Shown here one piece after another: positions 14,758 to 22,298 of a DNA stretch of 36,548 nt (position 1 is its first letter; every line of letters starts with the position of its first letter). Source of the stretch: Cupriavidus lacunae (GTDB taxonomy: Bacteria > Pseudomonadota > Gammaproteobacteria > Burkholderiales > Burkholderiaceae); contig NZ_QKWJ01000072.1 of assembly GCF_003353055.1 (NCBI RefSeq), positions 1 through 36,548 of the forward strand, written 5' to 3'. The notes beneath the pieces were generated by a model, which made no database searches, was not told where the DNA came from, and saw only the letters and a program-made list of their open reading frames with translations. A program made the translations under genes and the position numbers.

Positions 14758-15708
14758 ATGCACAAGCCTCTGTTCTTCGCCGCGGCCGTCACCGCTACCG
14801 CCATCCGCGCTTCCGTCAGCACCGCTGTCAGCACTGCTGCCTACGCCAAAGGCCCGTCCACCGACTGCCCGCATGTCTTCGGCACCAACGGCCAGCCGCG
14901 TGTTCCGGCCACCGTGGCCAAGGGCCGCACGTAGTCCCTGTGCTTTCGTGGCTACGCCGTGCAAACCTCTGCCGCCACCCGCACCGCGTTGTGGTCGGCC
15001 GAGAACCTGACTGCCCAGGCCGTGATGGCTACCCGTTCCGTACCGCGTGACAGCGACTTCTACGAGGAAGCGGAGATCCCCGCCGCCGACCGTGCCCGCC
15101 TGTCCGACTATGGTCGTGGTAGCGGGCTCGATCGCGGCCACCTTGCCCCGTCGGGCGACTTCCCTGACCTGGCCTCGCAGGCCGAGAGCTTCAGTCTCGC
15201 TAACGTCGTACCGCAGGCCGCAGCCAGCAATCGCCGGCTCTGGAGTCATATAGAGACCTCGACCCGCCGCATGGTGCGCGAATACGGCCAAGCTTTTGTG
15301 GTGACGGGCCCAGCCTTCGATCCTGCGCAGCCGGCGCGCCTCAACGGCCGGATCTCGATCCCTACCTATATGTGGAAAGCGGTCTATGTGCCCGGTGTCG
15401 GGGCTGCCGCCTATATTGCCCGCAACGACGCGACGGCTTGGTACGCGGTCGTGAGCAATGACGAGTTGGCCAGCTTCGCCGGCGTCGATCCGTTCCCGCG
15501 TCTGGACAAGGCATACCGGGACACACCCATGACGTTGCTCGCGCCCACGCCGCATCCCGGCGAAAAGGTCAGCCGAAGGGTCAGCCTCGCCACCCTCACT
15601 TCCACGGCCGTTGATCGCTCCGCCGTGGCGGATGGCCAGGAACCTCGGAACACGTTCCGCCAATCGAGTGTCCTGCCGTTCGTTCACACCGTCCTCGCCC
15701 GCTACTAA
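14758..15708 (+). pseudogene. Secreted DNA/RNA non-specific endonuclease, amber-interrupted
   Basis: ATG 14758 begins a signal-peptide-like N-terminus (MHKPLFFAAAVTATAI, with AAYA as a possible cleavage site). The frame runs to codon 59, where TAG (14932-14934) interrupts it, then continues in the same frame to 15708. Beyond the stop lies a NUC1-type domain: DRGHLAPSGDF with the catalytic His, and LANVVPQAAASN with the metal-binding Asn. The codon before TAG encodes Thr and the sequence resumes SLCFRGYA, so a single CAG-to-TAG change would explain it. A downstream ATG-less restart (ORF from a GTG at 14959) would lack the signal peptide but keep the active site. Periplasmic nuclease in the intact form; currently probably inactive for export unless the stop is suppressed. 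Confidence 0.8.
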
Positions 15709-15721
15709 TCAGGAGACTTGC

Positions 15722-15877
15722 ATGAAACGCCTCAAGCAAATCGTTCACACCTTCCGAACCGACAAGGAAGCGCGCTTCTACATCCTGGGCGCAATCGCCG
15801 TGGTTCTGTTCCTCTGCTGGTGGGGCGCAACAGGCCACTGGGACAATAACCCGTTCCTGCCAGACTTTCTACGCTGA
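15722..15877 (+). CDS. Small single-pass membrane protein
   Basis: A 51-residue protein (MKRLKQIVHTFRTDKEARFY start) with AGGAG seven bases before ATG 15722. A single transmembrane segment (ILGAIAVVLFLCWWGA) is followed by a short tail (NPFLPDFLR). It starts 13 bases after the nuclease stop, so it belongs to that transcript. Function unknown. Confidence 0.65.
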   Translation: MKRLKQIVHTFRTDKEARFYILGAIAVVLFLCWWGATGHWDNNPFLPDFLR

Positions 15878-16148
15878 GAGCTCAGGCGGTGCATTTAACC
15901 GGTCAAATGTGGCGCGAGCCGGCTGTCGATTACCCTCAGTGCCACTCCCCATCGGGCCCGCATCCGGCGCCCATATCCGAATGGGCCCAGCCTCTTTGCA
16001 CGAGCCCGTTGTCCAGCCCCCGGGCACCCCTCGGACGCCGCGAACCAGTTCGCCGTGATCCGGCCCCGTTCCGTGCGCAGGCCCGCCTGCCAGACGCGGA
16101 CCGTGCCCGCTGGGAAGATCCGGTCTGCGATACTTTCAGGACCCCGCG
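15878..16148. other. Convergent intergenic region
   Basis: No reliable gene. An 87-residue frame (15889-16152 plus) is Pro/Arg-rich and lacks a start signal. A CCCAT/ATGGG pairing near 15947-15997 recalls the leader hairpins of the 11-13 kb module, but it is long-looped and precedes no clear gene. Confidence 0.4.
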
Positions 16149-16448
16149 TTAGTGCAGGACCGCGCGCGTGATCGGCGGCCCGCTCTCCTCGGTCACAGAG
16201 CGCAATACTTGCGGCTCGCGCGCGGCACGGACCACCCGATCGAGGTCCGCACAGGATAGCCAGTCGGCAACCAGCTTGCCAAGCTGGTAAAACGCCAGGC
16301 GCTGATCCGGTACATCAAAGCCAATGAGCGCGAAGACCTGCCCGGTCTCGTAGTTATCGGTCCACTGCAACCCAAACTCGAACAGTTGCTGTAATGCCGG
16401 CGCTGCCGGCCCGTCCTCAATGGCACCGTTCACCAGGATGCGCGTGAA
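16149..16448 (-). pseudogene. C-terminal part of a hypothetical gene split by the IS
   Basis: The last 99 codons of a gene (FTRILVNGAIEDGPAAPALQ, then FEFGLQWTDNYETGQVFALI). Its other part lies beyond the IS at 17696 and above. When 16449-17695 is removed, the codons join exactly in frame as GIYLSDL-FTRILVNG. The protein is unknown; it looks soluble and alpha-helical. Transcription is leftward, following the recombinase and the small gene at 17791-18050. Confidence 0.8.
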
Positions 16449-16571
16449 GCCCCGGCATTCATGCCGGAGAGGTAGAGCGCGTCGTGCAGAGCACGACTTC
16501 AACTGCGCTTGACCCGCCACGCAGGCGTGGTACTGTGTCTGACACGATGATCGACGATCTGAGTACTCATC

Positions 16572-17677
16572 ATGGCTCGCTGTAATACTCCCGTTCGGGT
16601 TCTCCGCCTGCGCATCAAGGACAAACATGCTTCGCCGCTGTCCGCGATGGCGCGGGAGGTCAACTTCGTCTGGAACTACTGCAACGAGCTTCCTACAAGA
16701 TATTCGAGCGTGAGCGCCGCTTCGCTTCTGGCATCGAGCTTCAGCGATACCTAAACGGTGCATCGAAGGAAGGTCTGGGCATCGGATCGGCTGTATTCCA
16801 GCAGATTGCAGAGGAGTACGCCACACGCAGAAGGCAGCACCGCAAGGTCAAGCTCCGTTGGCGCAAGAGCGGTGGCGCGCGCCGATCGCTGGGGTGGATA
16901 CCTTTCAAAGCCCGCTCGGTCGTATGGCGTAGTGGGCAGGTTCATTTCCAGGGCCTGCATTTGGGTGTCTGGGATACCTATGGTCTGTCGGGCTACGAAC
17001 TTGGCGCCGGCACCATCAATGAAGACAGCCGCGGGCGGTGGTATCTGAACGTGACCGTCAAGTCTACGCCAACACAGCGCAGCGAATCGAAGCGGGAACT
17101 GGGCATCGATCTGGGTCTCAAGACCTTCGCTGGCTTCTCGGACGAGAGTCTTCAGAACGTGGAAGCTCATCGCTTCTACCGCGACCTTGAGCCTGCTCTC
17201 GCGACCGCCCAGCGCGCTCGCAAGAAGGCTCGCGTGAGGGCGATCCACACGAAGATCGCCAATCGCAGGAAGGATTTTCTGCATCAACTCAGCACCCAAC
17301 TCGCTCGCGAATATGGTGCGATCTTTGTCGGCAACGTGAATGCACAGGCCCTCGCGCGATCCCAGCACGGAAAATCGGTGCTGGACGCGGGGTGGTCGGC
17401 GTTCCGAACCATGCTGCAGTACAAGTGCGCTGACGCAGGCGTATGGTTCGATGAAGTCGATGAAGCGTTTTCCTCCCAAACCTGTTCGTGCTGTCGTTCT
17501 CGCACGGGTCCGAAAGGTGTCGCAGGTCTTGGAATAAGGGAATGGACATGCGGTGAATGTGGCACGACCCACAATCGTGACCGCAACGCTGCTCGAAACA
17601 TTCTCGCGGTCGGACGTGACCGTCTCGCTGGAGGAATCCCCGTCCTTTCCGCGCCTGGTGCGGCAGCCGCTGGCTGA
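16572..17677 (+). pseudogene. tnpB: TnpB RNA-guided nuclease homologue with one frameshift
   Basis: The N-terminal part (VLRLRIKDKHA, NFVWNYCNEL) reads in frame from ATG 16572. The rest (YKIFERERRFASGIELQRYL, through ELGIDLGLKTFAGFS with the RuvC Asp, to the end at 17677) is in the next frame. A single missing base near 16692 (CTTCC for expected CTTTCC) explains the switch. The zinc finger has CSCC and CGEC knuckles, and HNRDRNAARNIL supplies the last RuvC Asp. The usual RuvC-II Glu position reads IFVGNVNA without Glu, as in many members of this subgroup. A shorter product could start at an internal TTG near 16961. Intact copies cut DNA at sites named by an RNA made from the element's right end. 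Confidence 0.85.
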
Positions 17678-17695
17678 GGGCGGGGAGGACGTCAA
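17590..17695 (+). ncRNA. Predicted omega (guide scaffold) RNA at IS right end
   Basis: TnpB elements make a guide RNA from the 3' end of tnpB and the right end. Here CCCCGTCC near 17638 can pair with GGGCGGGG near 17678-17685, enclosing an internal hairpin. The guide would begin at 17696 (CAAGTCGCTCAG...), which is the interrupted host gene. Prediction from family knowledge and base pairing; no expression evidence. Confidence 0.5.
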
Positions 17696-17784
17696 CAAGT
17701 CGCTCAGATAGATCCCAACGGTCTCGCCGGGCTCCCGCCGCAGATGCAGCAGCTCGAGGTACGGGTCGACCGCCAGAAGGTCCC
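17696..17784 (-). pseudogene. N-terminal part of the IS-split gene
   Basis: Reads GGDLLAVDPYLELLHLRREP and ETVGIYLSDL up to the IS border, then continues in 16448-16149. No ATG is in frame. A GTG just upstream, behind a run of seven G (17782-17788), would be in frame if the run held one more G, so a homopolymer error or slippage may hide the true start. Follows the small gene ending at 17791. Confidence 0.6.
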
Positions 17785-17790
17785 CCCCAC

Positions 17791-18050
17791 TTAGCCCCCC
17801 GACGGCTCGTCCGGAGCCGACTCATGCAGATCGACCACGAGGATTCCTCACGCGGTGCGCAGCCCGCGCCGTGCGCCTCTTCTAATATATCCGGGTACTC
17901 GGTGTCAGCGCGCGCCACAGCAATGACGTATTCGGGCAACCCCACCATTGGCCAGGCCGCCAGCGCATCGGGGCCAACCCCGCGCTCCAAGATCTCGCAA
18001 ACCTCGTGCGTGGTGTAAACCCGATCTTCGTACTGCCACATCAATGTCAT
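17791..18050 (-). pseudogene. Small hypothetical gene, probably frameshifted
   Basis: Starts ATG 18050 (MTLMWQYEDRVYTTHEVCEI, then LERGVGPDALAAWPMVGLPE). The coding sense continues to about GAGCAPREE and then fits better in another frame as ILVVDLHESAPDEPSGG with a stop at 17791. The first frame runs on as Arg-rich nonsense into the IS. It lies 13 bases after the recombinase stop, so it is its operon partner. Unknown family; about 86 residues if repaired. A sequencing error at the shift is possible. Confidence 0.6.
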
Positions 18051-18063
18051 GATTGAATCCTGT

Positions 18064-19215
18064 TCAGATAGGGTTGATGGTCGGCAGCTTTCCGAGGAGC
18101 CGGTAAAGCGCCTGCCGTGAAATGCCGAGTGCATTCGCAGCCTCGGCCTTGTTGTTGCTGGCAGCCATGAGCGCCGCCTGCGCCTGATGGGGTGAGACTT
18201 GTGGCTTTTCCTGTCGCGCCATCGCGGTGACGGTCGACAGGTAGGCGCCTGACTTCGATGCCTTGCTGTGCCCAGCCGCCTCAACAACCGCCTGGATCGC
18301 CCGACGATGTGTCTCGACGTCCGGCGCCTTCCCGCCCTTGACCGCCGCATCCACACCGGTCAACGTCTTGTAATACTCCTGCAAGAACTGATGCCGCAGT
18401 CCATGGCTGGTCACGCCCAGCCCCTCCTTATAGACCCCATATTTGCGCAGCACCGCGTTGTAATGGTGCCGCCACCGCTCGATCGAATACGACGAGGGTG
18501 TCGTCGATCCGCTCATTGGATCCACCAGCGCGGCCGCCTCCTCCAGCACAGCCAGCCGCAACTGCACCGGCACTTCACGCTTGCGCCCACCCTTCGTCCC
18601 GTCCACCACTCGCAGTGTGTCCAGATTGCGTAAGGCGGTGCTGATCTTCAGCGAGAAGCTCTCCTCAATGCGCAGGCCGAATGCCGCCTGCATCTTCAGT
18701 TGCACCGCCACGCGCGGGTGATCCACCGCTATCTCCGAGATCTTGGCGGTGGCGTCGATGCCATTGCCAGCCCAGGACTTGTCGGTTGTCGTCACGTAGC
18801 TGCGCACCAGGCCGTGTTCCACTCGGTCAACGTAGTCGCCCAACGTCCGGATCAGGTTGTGCTTGCCGATCCACTGACAAAACGCCTTCAAGTGCGAGAG
18901 CTTGTTCTCGATCGTCCCGCCCGTCTGCTTCTCCGACACCCAGTAGCTCACCAGCGCCTGCACATGCTTGTGCCGGATCGAGTGGGGGCTCTCAAGATGA
19001 AACCCGCACGCACGCAGTTCCACAAACGAACGGCACACCGTGTACATGCGCCGCTCCTGCGTCTTGATCGAGGCGTTCTTGTGGCTGATCCGCGTCTGGC
19101 TGAGGATCTTCTTCACGTTACCGATCACGGCCACCTCAATCTCCGCCTTCATCCGGGTCGGCAAATCGTATCTCGCCAACAAGCCGCGTACGTCAAACAC
19201 CACTGACTGCCGCAT
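18064..19215 (-). CDS. Tyrosine recombinase-like integrase fused to a Fis-type HTH
   Basis: A 383-residue protein. An N-terminal SAM-like helical region (about 60-160) precedes a tyrosine-recombinase catalytic region. Visible residues: Arg in FGLRIEES, Lys in DGTKGGRKREV, HxxR in SHGLRHQ, His in AGHSKAS, and a likely nucleophilic Tyr in GAYLST. After it, about residues 345-380 form a Fis/NtrC-like helix-turn-helix (SNNKAEAANALGISRQALYR). This extra DNA-binding tail is unusual for classical phage integrases but seen in some integrase-domain proteins of plasmids and integrative elements. Start 19215 follows a GGGA motif. It leads a leftward operon with the small gene at 17791-18050 and the IS-split gene. 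Could integrate or resolve the element; site unknown. Confidence 0.82.
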   Translation of the reverse strand: MRQSVVFDVRGLLARYDLPTRMKAEIEVAVIGNVKKILSQTRISHKNASIKTQERRMYTVCRSFVELRACGFHLESPHSIRHKHVQALVSYWVSEKQTGGTIENKLSHLKAFCQWIGKHNLIRTLGDYVDRVEHGLVRSYVTTTDKSWAGNGIDATAKISEIAVDHPRVAVQLKMQAAFGLRIEESFSLKISTALRNLDTLRVVDGTKGGRKREVPVQLRLAVLEEAAALVDPMSGSTTPSSYSIERWRHHYNAVLRKYGVYKEGLGVTSHGLRHQFLQEYYKTLTGVDAAVKGGKAPDVETHRRAIQAVVEAAGHSKASKSGAYLSTVTAMARQEKPQVSPHQAQAALMAASNNKAEAANALGISRQALYRLLGKLPTINPI

Positions 19216-20099
19216 CCGTCATCCCATTCCGTTTGGATTACCCAGCGCCCGACCTGCCCCCACGTCCCCGAAACGCCCTGAGCGAAGCCTTCCCTTGCGC
19301 CTGCTGTGTTGCCGTTTGCCGTCGGCCACGGTCCTGCCTTCCGATCCTTTAGCGATCCCCTTGCTGGTCGGCCCCACACGTGGAAGTGCGTGTCATGACC
19401 GTCCCGTTCCCCGCCACAGGTTGCGCTGCGCGCGAGCCTGGCCGAAGGGTTCGGGCTACTCGGTTGCCAAGATCGCTCCTGACATGTACGCCGGCCAGTG
19501 CTTGCACGCCCGCCGTCGCCACCCGTGTAACTCTCGTTGCGCTGTTTCGTTGACGGTCGCGCTCACCGTGCTCGTATCGTTCCAGAGAGTCCGCGGCCTT
19601 CTGCCACGCAATCCCCCGCCCCCAGGTAACGACATCTGGACCGCTGTGTATTGGGCCGCCAGTGTTCGTCTACCCCGCATCTCGCTGTCGGGCGTGTGTA
19701 GGTATCGGAGGGAGCCAATGTGTCCGGGTGTCCGGTCTGCACATGTCCTCATCGCGTCCAATTCTTCCAAACAACCCGCAAAGCCAAGCGGTATCGCAGT
19801 GTCCGGTGTCCTCAGTGTGGGCCAGTATGTGCTTGTGGCGATTGAAAAAAATGCCGCGTCAGTGTGCGGCTTGGACATAGAGGCGACCGACGACGCATTT
19901 CTGGCGGTGTCGGTGCTTGGGGTGGCCACGCAAACGGTGGCGAGTCGATGCGTCGGGGACGCGGAAAGTAGGACAAGGATAGCGAGCGTGGCCCACCCGT
20001 GCAACCCCTGGTGCATTGCGAATCGTGCACGAAATTGGCGATCTTTCGATCATCCCGCCGCACCTCAACCGCCGTACAGTAGCTGGGCGGACGATCTTT
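19216..20099. other. Long intergenic stretch between integrase and parM locus
   Basis: Roughly 880 bases without a gene I can support. Open frames on both strands (for example 19456-20016 minus) lack start signals and look like shadows. The DNA is rich in repeated TGTCCGG and CAGTGT words around 19715-19885, suggesting degenerate repeats leading into the partition repeat cluster. Promoters for the divergent integrase and parM should be here but are not distinct by eye. Confidence 0.45.
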
Positions 20100-20216
20100 C
20101 AGACACTGACAAACAGTGGCACTTTCGGTGAGTCAAGACACCGGCGCCCTGACACTATCTGACACCGTCTGTCAGTGTCTGACAGATTCGGTGATTCTCA
20201 GGCAGACACTGACAGT
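20100..20216. repeat. Repeat cluster, candidate centromere/operator of the ParM system
   Basis: The 12-mer CAGACACTGACA occurs at 20100-20111 and 20203-20214, and its reverse complement at 20170-20181. That last copy is inside a perfect inverted repeat, CTGTCAG-TGT-CTGACAG (20169-20185). Further partial copies (CTGACACTATCTGACACC) lie at 20149-20166. In actin-type partition loci the ParR-binding centromere commonly sits as repeats just upstream of parM and also serves as operator; position here, 60-180 bases before parM, fits. Confidence 0.7.
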
Positions 20217-20278
20217 GCCCAGATCGCATCCGCAGCTACCGTTCCCCATGCTCATGCCCTTCAGGAAGTGACCCCGAA

Positions 20279-21283
20279 ATGAAAGCCTCAGTTTTTGCGA
20301 CCGACGTTGGCTACGGAAACACAAAGAGTGCGTTTGCACGCGGCGCCGAGATCGGCCTGCAAATGTTCCCGTCCCTCGCCCCACCCGCGACCAACTCGAC
20401 TCTCTCCCAGCACGGCGGCGGATACCTGAAAGCTCGCGACGTCATCACCGTAACGGTCGACGGGTCCCGCTACGAGGTCGGTCCGGACGTCGCAATCAGC
20501 ACGGCCTACGGCGACACGGGCCGCACGCTCTCTGAAGACTTTGTGACGACGCCCAACTACACCGCGCTCCTGGCTGGCTCCCTGCAATATGTCGGCGTCA
20601 CCGAGGTGGACCGTCTGGTGCTTGGCCTGCCGGTGCACACCACCCCGATGTATTCGGACTACCTGCGCGACCGCTACACCGGTGAGCTGGACTTCGGCGA
20701 CACGCGCATCGTGGTGCGCAACGTCATGCCGCTGCCCCAACCGCTCGGCGCGCTAGTTTCGTTTTCCCAATACGGCGGGGACAAGTTCGACCCGGTCAAC
20801 TCCCACCTGATCGTGGATGTGGGCTACTTCACGACGGACTGGGTGGTGGCGCGCGGCTTCACCATGGATGACAGCCGCAGCGGCGGCGTCCCGGGTGGCG
20901 CAGCGAAGATCTACCAGCAAATGGCCGCGCTGATCCAAAAGTCGGAAGGCGTGGCAGTCTCCGGGATCGAACGCATTGATGAATGCCTGCGCGAGAACCT
21001 GCCTATGCTCTTCTATAACAAGGATCTCGACCTCCGCCCCTTTTTCGAGGAAGCCCGGTCGCTTTGCCATACCACGGTCAAGGAGATGCAATCTCGTGTC
21101 GGCCGCGCCGAGGACATTCGATCCATCGTGCTGACCGGCGGCGGTGCCGCCATCTATGCCCCGTTCATCAAGGCCGCCTTCCCACGAACAACGGTTCACA
21201 TGATGGAATCGCCCTGCTACGCCAACGTCCGCGGGTTCTACCTAATTGGCTCGGCGCACCACGCACGCGGCGGCAACCGGTAA
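20279..21283 (+). CDS. parM: ParM/StbA-like actin-type segregation ATPase
   Basis: A 334-residue actin-fold protein of usual ParM length. Phosphate-1 loop: TDVGYGNTKSAF near residue 8. Phosphate-2: LIVDVGYFTTDWVVARG near 180. Adenosine motif: SIVLTGGGAAIYAPFI near 280. A connect-type segment RSGGVPGGAAKIYQQM lies between. ATG 20279 has AGGAAG eleven bases upstream. Known ParM proteins polymerise with ATP into filaments that push plasmid copies apart when capped by ParR bound to parC. The next gene, 12 bases on, is the likely ParR, and repeats upstream are the likely parC. A related function in large conjugative elements is StbA. Complete and well conserved. Confidence 0.88.
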   Translation: MKASVFATDVGYGNTKSAFARGAEIGLQMFPSLAPPATNSTLSQHGGGYLKARDVITVTVDGSRYEVGPDVAISTAYGDTGRTLSEDFVTTPNYTALLAGSLQYVGVTEVDRLVLGLPVHTTPMYSDYLRDRYTGELDFGDTRIVVRNVMPLPQPLGALVSFSQYGGDKFDPVNSHLIVDVGYFTTDWVVARGFTMDDSRSGGVPGGAAKIYQQMAALIQKSEGVAVSGIERIDECLRENLPMLFYNKDLDLRPFFEEARSLCHTTVKEMQSRVGRAEDIRSIVLTGGGAAIYAPFIKAAFPRTTVHMMESPCYANVRGFYLIGSAHHARGGNR

Positions 21284-21295
21284 CGGAGGACGGTT

Positions 21296-21727
21296 GTGGG
21301 AAAGCTCGAAATCAAAGTCACGATCACGGAAGCGGCGACGCCTACTCTGTACCGGCGACTCGCCGCCATGGGCGACCTCCGGCAACGTGCCTTCTTCCTG
21401 AAGCAGCTCGCCGAGTACGGCGCGTGCAATGTCTCCGAAATGATCGGTATGGCTGTGACGCATTCCCACACTGCTTCACCGCCGCCGACCGTTTCCAGCC
21501 CACCGGGTCGTAATGCGGCGGAGCTGGTGGCCGTGGCGATACCAGTGTCGGACGTGCCGTCCGTCGAAGCGCGGGCGCCCGCGCCAGCGCTCCCGCCCGC
21601 GTCGCGGAACGATCTGGTCAACGAGCCGCCAGTACTCGGGACGACAGCGCCGACCGCAGCCGCAGGCGGACTCTCCACGCTCGCACTCGACGCGCTGGTG
21701 GCGGCGACAAGTCGTTTCAACGGCTAG
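21296..21727 (+). CDS. Putative ParR/StbB-like adaptor (ribbon-helix-helix)
   Basis: A 143-residue protein starting with GTG at 21296; GGAGGA lies eight bases upstream. Residues 1-45 fit a ribbon-helix-helix dimer: a strand (KLEIKVTIT), helix (ATPTLYRRLAAM) and helix (RQRAFFLKQLAEYG). A Pro/Ala-rich flexible stretch follows (about 60-125) and a short helical tail (LSTLALDALVAATSRFNG), which in ParR-like partners often contacts the filament. Placement directly after parM with a 12-base gap supports the role. Sequence similarity to named ParR proteins cannot be checked here; inferred from fold and context. Confidence 0.7.
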   Translation: MGKLEIKVTITEAATPTLYRRLAAMGDLRQRAFFLKQLAEYGACNVSEMIGMAVTHSHTASPPPTVSSPPGRNAAELVAVAIPVSDVPSVEARAPAPALPPASRNDLVNEPPVLGTTAPTAAAGGLSTLALDALVAATSRFNG

Positions 21728-21799
21728 ATGCTCAGGCTTGACTTGGTGCGCAGGCGGATACAGTAGAATCAACGCAACGCACCCAGAGGGGCCAAAGCA

Positions 21800-21910
21800 A
21801 TGACCGAATACGAGATCATCCGCTTCTTCAAATTCCTGCTGACGTTCGGCATCGGTTGGGCGCTTTGGGAATGCGCACTGACGCTGATCCAGGCCTTTCG
21901 CCGCCAGTGA
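21800..21910 (+). CDS. 36-residue membrane peptide
   Basis: MTEYEIIRFFKFLLTFGIGW start, then ALWECALTLIQAFRRQ. GAGGGG lies eight bases before ATG 21800. One hydrophobic helix spans most of the peptide, with basic residues at the end, so it should sit in the inner membrane with a cytoplasmic tail. It is the last gene before the bidirectional terminator and follows the ParR-like gene by 72 bases. No known family. Confidence 0.5.
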   Translation: MTEYEIIRFFKFLLTFGIGWALWECALTLIQAFRRQ

Positions 21911-21928
21911 ATACGGCGCGCAAAACAG

Positions 21929-21957
21929 AAAAGCCCGGCTATTTTTGCCGGGCTTTT
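21929..21957. terminator. Bidirectional rho-independent terminator
   Basis: AAAAGCCCGGC and GCCGGGCTTTT pair perfectly over eleven bases around TATTTTT. U-tracts result on both strands, so it ends the rightward parM transcript and the leftward 75-residue gene transcript (stop at 21960). Confidence 0.92.
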
Positions 21958-21959
21958 CG

Positions 21960-22187
21960 TTAAAGGGGATGGGCGCTCAGTGCCGCGGGCAGACCGGCGC
22001 AATACGTGAAAGCGGAATCAAAGTCCGCGTCGGTGTGTTGCAGCTGCGTGGATCCGTCAGCGTTGTGACGGTAGACATGGTAGGTCTCTGCGTCTGACTG
22101 GCACGCCGGTACGGTACCCGACGGCAGTTGGCGCATGGCGCGGATTTGCAGACGACCCACAATCACATTGAACCCTTTGAACGACAT
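21960..22187 (-). CDS. Hypothetical protein after the primase
   Basis: A 75-residue protein from ATG 22187 (MSFKGFNVIVGRLQIRAMRQ), with GGAG nine bases upstream; the ten-residue upstream extension is rejected. It contains an acidic, aromatic segment (SDAETYHVYRHNADGSTQLQ, then HTDADFDSAFTYCAGLPAAL), suggesting a small alpha/beta protein. It follows the primase gene in the same direction and stops at the bidirectional terminator. GC-rich hairpins fill its 110-base leader. Function unknown. Confidence 0.65.
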   Translation of the reverse strand: MSFKGFNVIVGRLQIRAMRQLPSGTVPACQSDAETYHVYRHNADGSTQLQHTDADFDSAFTYCAGLPAALSAHPL

Positions 22188-22229
22188 TCCAGAACTCCAA
22201 GTAGTGAGCTGCCGCAAGGGTTCTTCCTG

Positions 22230-22284
22230 GCGGGCTGAACCCGCAGGGCAGATAGAAGGAGAGGTGCCGGCCCGAGGGCCGGCA
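22230..22284 (-). promoter_or_regulatory. Leader hairpins before the 75-residue gene
   Basis: Two stems: TGCCGGCCC-GA-GGGCCGGCA at 22265-22284, directly after the primase stop, and GCGGG-CTGAA-CCCGC at 22230-22244, 42 bases before ATG 22187. No U-tract follows, so processing, mRNA stability or translation control is likelier than termination. Similar placement to H1-H4. Confidence 0.55.
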
Positions 22285-22298
22285 GTTACAACGACCGG

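Larger units (their letters stand above)
16449..17695 (+). mobile_element. IS200/IS605-superfamily element, TnpB only (IS1341-type)
   Basis: A 1247-base element defined by restoration of the interrupted gene. The left end starts GCCCCGGCATTC with a CCGGCATTCATGCCGG hairpin; the right end closes ...GGGCGGGGAGGACGTCAA, the usual end of TnpB elements of this group. It carries tnpB but no tnpA. No target duplication is seen, as expected for this superfamily. The left flank ends GTGAA, a candidate target motif; exact ends could shift by up to two bases because AA is shared at both borders. Confidence 0.82.

Noticed and set aside
14545..15687. 380-residue minus-strand ORF
   Set aside because: Antisense to the Lar-like gene and the nuclease; Gly/Arg-rich, no motif.
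15889..16152. 87-residue plus ORF
   Set aside because: Pro/Arg-rich, no start signal, no recognisable similarity.
16149..16826. 225-residue minus ORF taken as one gene
   Set aside because: Only the last 99 codons are genuine; the rest reads backwards through the IS.
17289..18356. 355-residue minus ORF
   Set aside because: Runs through parts of the recombinase in a wrong frame, the small gene and the IS; only the segment from 18050 to about 17840 is coding-like.
19456..20016. 186-residue minus ORF with a signal-like start
   Set aside because: No ribosome binding site and Thr/Arg-rich body; not convincing despite a hydrophobic start.
19040..20131. 363-residue plus-strand ORF
   Set aside because: First part is antisense to the recombinase; the rest lacks a start signal and domain, and it ends in the repeat cluster.
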